Assembly: GCA_964452575.1 (NCBI GenBank)
Contig: CAYVMN010000033.1
Location: forward strand, 1 to 26,926
Origin: CAYVMN01 sp964452575
GTDB taxonomy: Bacteria > Desulfobacterota > DSM-4660 > Desulfatiglandales > Desulfatiglandaceae
Length of the DNA: 26,926 bases
Direction: 5' to 3'
Numbering within the stretch: the stretch's first letter is position 1; every line of letters begins with the position of its first letter. The notes under the pieces are model-generated. The model saw nothing but the letters and a program-made list of their open reading frames with translations. It ran no database searches and was not told the origin of the DNA. Positions 24,162-26,926 of this stretch are shown piece by piece. A program made the translations under genes and the position numbers.

Positions 24162-25268
24162 CTACCTGTAATCAGGATAACCCACTATCAGTATGTCCTC
24201 GCCAAATCGCCTTACCTCAACGTCTCTCAGGCCCAGGCAGTCATCAATCCTCCTTGCCCCTGGACCCCTTGCCATTGGAACCCCATCATCTCCTCCCAGG
24301 AGCTTTGGCGCTGTGAAGATAAAGACCTTGTCGATTAGCCTTCCACGGAACATTGAACCGATAATCGAGGCGCCTCCTTCAACCAGTAGGGTCATCACGG
24401 ATCTACGTCCCAATATATCCATCAAGGCCTTTAAGTCAATCTTCTCACCTCTCAGAGGACAGGGAAGCACCGAAACCCCTCTCTTCTCATACCTTTTTAG
24501 GTCTTCGGGGGGGAGATGATTGCCCGCCACAAGCAAGGTCTGAGCATTGGAATTGTGATTTAGGACCTTGGCATTCATGGGTATCCTTAAGTGGGTATCG
24601 GCGATTATGCGCAAAGGATCCCTGCCTTGCCCTCGTTTGAGGCGGGTAGTAAGGGAAGGATCATCCCTGAGCACAGTTCCGACCCCCACCATCAAGGCGT
24701 CCACCTGATTCCTCAACCTATGGACGAACTGCCTTGATCTTTCATTTGTGATCCATTTGGAATCTCCCGTTGATGTGGCTGTCCACCCATCTATTGTAAG
24801 GGCCGACTTGACCAGTACAAAGGGTCGTTTATTGGCAACAAACTTCAGATAACTTTCATTTAACCGCCGGCATTCGGATTCCATGACACCAGTATCCACC
24901 TCTACCCCATTTTTTCTCAGAAACTCGCATCCTCCTCCGGAAACCGCTGGGTTAGGATCCTTCATACCTATCACGACCCTCTTTATTCCGCTCTCCAGGA
25001 TTGCCCCTGTGCACGGAGGTGTCCTTCCGAAGTGGTTACATGGCTCCAGGGTCACATAAAGGGTCGCCCCTTGAGCCTTCCCGTCCATTTTACGCAAGGC
25101 CTCAACCTCTGCATGGGAAAGACCTGCCTTATGGTGATACCCTCTGGCGATGATCTCCGCATCCCGGACAATCACAGCTCCCACAGCAGGGTTGGGCGAG
25201 GTGCGCCCCAGGCCTTTACGGGCCTGCTGTAACGCCTCCCTCATGAACTTGCAGTCCAGTTCGTTCAA
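24162..25268 (-). CDS. ribD: Bifunctional diaminohydroxyphosphoribosylaminopyrimidine deaminase / reductase
   Basis: Second and third steps of riboflavin synthesis after GTP cyclohydrolase II. 368 residues. Deaminase half: zinc motif HAE at 52-54 (GLSHAEVEAL) with Cys77 and Cys86 in EPCNHFGRTPPC, plus TSPNPAVGAV at the N-terminus. Reductase half (about 147-368): KSALTIDGWTATSTGDSKWI, VGVGTVLRDDPSLTTR, and VEGGASIIGSMF for NADPH and substrate. Both halves appear complete. The start overlaps the nrdR stop by 4 bases. nrdR-ribD-ribE-ribBA-ribH order is typical of the group. Confidence 0.97.
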   Translation of the reverse strand: MNELDCKFMREALQQARKGLGRTSPNPAVGAVIVRDAEIIARGYHHKAGLSHAEVEALRKMDGKAQGATLYVTLEPCNHFGRTPPCTGAILESGIKRVVIGMKDPNPAVSGGGCEFLRKNGVEVDTGVMESECRRLNESYLKFVANKRPFVLVKSALTIDGWTATSTGDSKWITNERSRQFVHRLRNQVDALMVGVGTVLRDDPSLTTRLKRGQGRDPLRIIADTHLRIPMNAKVLNHNSNAQTLLVAGNHLPPEDLKRYEKRGVSVLPCPLRGEKIDLKALMDILGRRSVMTLLVEGGASIIGSMFRGRLIDKVFIFTAPKLLGGDDGVPMARGPGARRIDDCLGLRDVEVRRFGEDILIVGYPDYR

Positions 25269-25753
25269 GGCCTACCCCCGGTCCCTTCGCCCTTTTCCCT
25301 CCTCGCCTTGAGAATCTCTTCCAGTTCGGTCATGAATTCATTGATATCCTTGAACTGCCTATAGACGGAAGCAAAGCGGACATAGGCTACTTCATCCCAT
25401 TCCCTCAAGACACTGATTACCCTTTCCCCTATTTCAGTGCTGTCAATCTCTCTTGCCCCAACCTCTTGAAAATAGAACTCCAGGGAGTCTGCAAATTCTT
25501 CTATCCTCGTCATACTGATAGGCCTTTTTTGGCAGGCCTTGCAAATTCCTGATATGATCTTCTCACGATCAAAGGCCTCCCTTCGGCCATCTTTCTTGAC
25601 CACCATGGGAAGGACATCTTCCAGTTTTTCATATGTGGTAAACCTCCTCCCGCATCCCAGGCATTCCCGCCGTCTTCTAATGCTTCTTCCATCCTTGCTA
25701 AGCCTTGAGTCAATCACTTTGTTGTCTATCTTAGTACAATAAGGGCATTTCAT
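25265..25753 (-). CDS. nrdR: Transcriptional repressor NrdR
   Basis: ATP-cone repressor that senses nucleotide levels and shuts off ribonucleotide reductase genes. The true start is ATG 25753 (162 residues, MKCPYCTKIDNKVIDSR), with GAGG 8 bases upstream. An in-frame ATG 40 codons further (25873) lies inside the deaminase gene and is rejected. Zinc ribbon: Cys3, Cys6, Cys31, Cys34 (CLGCGRRFTTYE). The ATP-cone spans about residues 48-138, beginning MVVKKDGRREAFDREKI. It overlaps comEB and ribD by 4 bases each. Its own targets (NrdR boxes at nrd genes) are not in the window. Confidence 0.97.
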   Translation of the reverse strand: MKCPYCTKIDNKVIDSRLSKDGRSIRRRRECLGCGRRFTTYEKLEDVLPMVVKKDGRREAFDREKIISGICKACQKRPISMTRIEEFADSLEFYFQEVGAREIDSTEIGERVISVLREWDEVAYVRFASVYRQFKDINEFMTELEEILKARREKGEGTGGRP

Positions 25754-26196
25754 GGAACAAACCTCGCAATCTCGATACCTGCCTCTGTCAGCATCTGATC
25801 GGCCAGCGGATCGTCGTAACCCTCTTGATAACAGATCCTTTTTATGCCTGCATTGATGAGCATTTTGGTGCATATTGCACAGGGTTTGTTGGTGCAGTAA
25901 ATAATAGATCCGACGATGGGGATACCGTGATATGCGGCCTGAATAATAGCATTCTGCTCTGCATGAAGTCCCCTGCAGAGTTCATGTCTTTCCCCAGATG
26001 GAATAGAGGAGTCCTCTCTCAAACAGCCCGCATCCTCACAATGCCTCAAACCCGCAGGTGCTCCATTATAGCCTGTAGCCAGTATCCTCCGGTCCTTTAC
26101 CAAAATGGCGCCAACATGACGCCGCAGGCAGGTGGATCTCCTGGCCACCACATTGGTTATGGTCATGAAGTATTCTGACCAGGAAGGTCTGGTCAA
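25750..26196 (-). CDS. comEB: dCMP deaminase (ComEB family)
   Basis: Deaminates dCMP to dUMP, feeding dTMP synthesis. 148 residues. Zinc-binding motif HAE at 78-80 (GLHAEQNAIIQAA) and PCAIC with Cys106 and Cys109. The N-terminal SWSEYFMTITNVVARRSTC and the insert with GYNGAPAGLRHCEDAGC, Cys58 and neighbouring His/Cys, match the deoxycytidylate deaminase subfamily rather than tRNA or cytidine deaminases. Overlaps nrdR by 4 bases (ATGA), linking two genes of deoxynucleotide supply. It follows rpiB after 62 bases, where relatives commonly carry glyA. Confidence 0.93.
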   Translation of the reverse strand: MTRPSWSEYFMTITNVVARRSTCLRRHVGAILVKDRRILATGYNGAPAGLRHCEDAGCLREDSSIPSGERHELCRGLHAEQNAIIQAAYHGIPIVGSIIYCTNKPCAICTKMLINAGIKRICYQEGYDDPLADQMLTEAGIEIARFVP

Positions 26197-26258
26197 TTAT
26201 GTCTCCTCATCAGATTCTGGGGCAAAGAGTATACAGGACGTAGGGTCAAAGCATGGAC

Positions 26259-26687
26259 TCAATCGATCTGTTCCACTCTTATTTGATGACGCCCCCTCTC
26301 AAAAGGGGTATTTAGGAAGAGATCGACCATTTCAAGGGCGAGTCCCGTACCTATAACCCTCCCTCCCATTACTAGTATATTGGCATCATTGTGCAGCCGA
26401 CTCATACGGGCCGTATAGAGATTGTGGCAGAGGGCGGCTCGTACCCCCTTATGACGATTGGCTACGATGCTCATTCCCAATCCTGTTCCACAGATCAGAA
26501 TCCCCCGTTCGAATTCACCATTGGCGACCGACCGAGCCACATCGTGTGCCACTTTGGGGTAATCGGCAGGCTCAGGGCTGAATACACCCATATCGTACAA
26601 GACATAATCGGATAGGTTTTGCAAATGGGCCTTGCATGCCTCCTTTAGCTCAAACCCCCCGTGGTCTGATCCCAGTACCAGGTCCAT
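26259..26687 (-). CDS. rpiB: Ribose-5-phosphate isomerase B
   Basis: Interconverts ribose 5-phosphate and ribulose 5-phosphate, the latter being the substrate of the RibB half encoded downstream. The 142-residue protein has the family opening LVLGSDHGGFELKE, with Asp8 and His9. The active-site cysteine, Cys66, is in ILICGTGLGMSIVANR, at the same position as in E. coli RpiB. Then come LCHNLYTARMSRLHNDANIL and GGRVIGTGLA. Follows fabF by 59 bases. The LacAB galactose-6-phosphate isomerases are close relatives, but the context supports RpiB. Confidence 0.95.
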   Translation of the reverse strand: MDLVLGSDHGGFELKEACKAHLQNLSDYVLYDMGVFSPEPADYPKVAHDVARSVANGEFERGILICGTGLGMSIVANRHKGVRAALCHNLYTARMSRLHNDANILVMGGRVIGTGLALEMVDLFLNTPFERGRHQIRVEQID

Positions 26688-26746
26688 ACGACGTTTTCTC
26701 CATTTGACGGTTTACCACCAAGTCTTCAATTTTCCGCTTATCCCTG

Positions 26747-26926
26747 CTAAGGCTCAAAGGCCTTGAAGATCAGGCATGCATTTGTGCCGCCAAATCCAAA
26801 GGAGTTTGACATGGCGGCTCGCACCTTGGCACGTCTCGACACATTGGGGACATAATCCAGGTCACACTCAGGATCAGGGGTCTCATAATTAATTGTGGGC
26901 GGGATGATGCCATGCTTGATTGTGAG
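26747..26926 (-). CDS. fabF: 3-oxoacyl-[acyl-carrier-protein] synthase II (C-terminal fragment, cut by window edge)
   Basis: The last 59 codons and stop of a beta-ketoacyl-ACP synthase of fatty acid elongation. Visible: HGIIPPTINYETPDPEC, DLDYVPN, then the C-terminal family signature AMSNSFGFGGTNACLIF and a short tail KAFEP. The active-site Cys and two His lie upstream of the window. The gene order fabF-rpiB is common in Desulfobacterota, and the promoter for the long riboflavin cluster is probably upstream of this gene, since I find no good promoter between fabF and holA. Confidence 0.93.
   Translation of the reverse strand, partial: LTIKHGIIPPTINYETPDPECDLDYVPNVSRRAKVRAAMSNSFGFGGTNACLIFKAFEP

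Noticed and set aside
25754..25873. N-terminal extension of NrdR by 40 residues
   Set aside because: The extension is out-of-frame reading of the deaminase gene; NrdR proteins start with MKCPYC, and a ribosome site precedes that ATG.

Overview
The window reads as a chromosomal segment of a Desulfobacterota (former Deltaproteobacteria) bacterium, probably an anaerobe. The reasons are the gene order fabF-rpiB-comEB-nrdR-ribD-ribE-ribBA-ribH-nusB, the order precorrin-2 dehydrogenase-ccsA-hemA, the many radical SAM and large hybrid-kinase genes, and a clear preference for AGG/AGA arginine codons in housekeeping genes. The taxon is an inference from gene order and protein style, not from a marker search. 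I saw no rRNA, tRNA, CRISPR array, insertion sequence or phage gene.

Positions 1-4047 (minus strand) hold a tetrapyrrole/cytochrome operon, read from high to low coordinates: an unassigned radical SAM protein with an unusual CX4CX2C cluster motif, precorrin-2 dehydrogenase, the haem-handling cytochrome c assembly protein CcsA, and glutamyl-tRNA reductase HemA. A divergent intergenic region (4048-4251) carries candidate promoters for both directions and an inverted repeat. It is followed by a lone plus-strand SAM methyltransferase.

Positions 5102-13386 look like an accessory signalling island. A 1242-residue membrane hybrid histidine kinase overlaps the gene of an HD-GYP response regulator, which suggests a phosphorelay ending in cyclic-di-GMP breakdown. 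Next to it, under a separate near-perfect promoter, are a MerR-type regulator and a 711-residue protein with PilZ-like (c-di-GMP receptor) segments joined to a long, possibly acetyltransferase-like C-terminus. A c-di-GMP hydrolase candidate, its kinase and a c-di-GMP receptor candidate thus sit side by side. This is the best candidate here for an undescribed system. The MerR gene has a consensus TTGACA-N17-TATAAT promoter and a long inverted repeat in its leader.

Positions 13387-16980 hold a plus-strand radical SAM/B12-binding-type gene with different arginine codon use and a very strong ribosome binding site. It converges on and overlaps murJ (lipid II flippase). Divergent from murJ is rpsT (ribosomal protein S20), which appears to start with TTG.

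Positions 16988-26926 (minus strand) are a dense housekeeping cluster, in transcription order: fabF (cut by the window edge), rpiB, comEB/dCMP deaminase, nrdR, ribD, ribE, ribBA, ribH, nusB, leuS, lptE, holA. Several genes overlap by 4 bases (ATGA), so they are probably translationally coupled. The cluster contains the complete riboflavin pathway from GTP and ribulose 5-phosphate, apart from the dephosphorylation step, and RpiB helps supply the pentose phosphate pool it draws on. glyA, which often sits between rpiB and the deaminase in relatives, is absent from this position.
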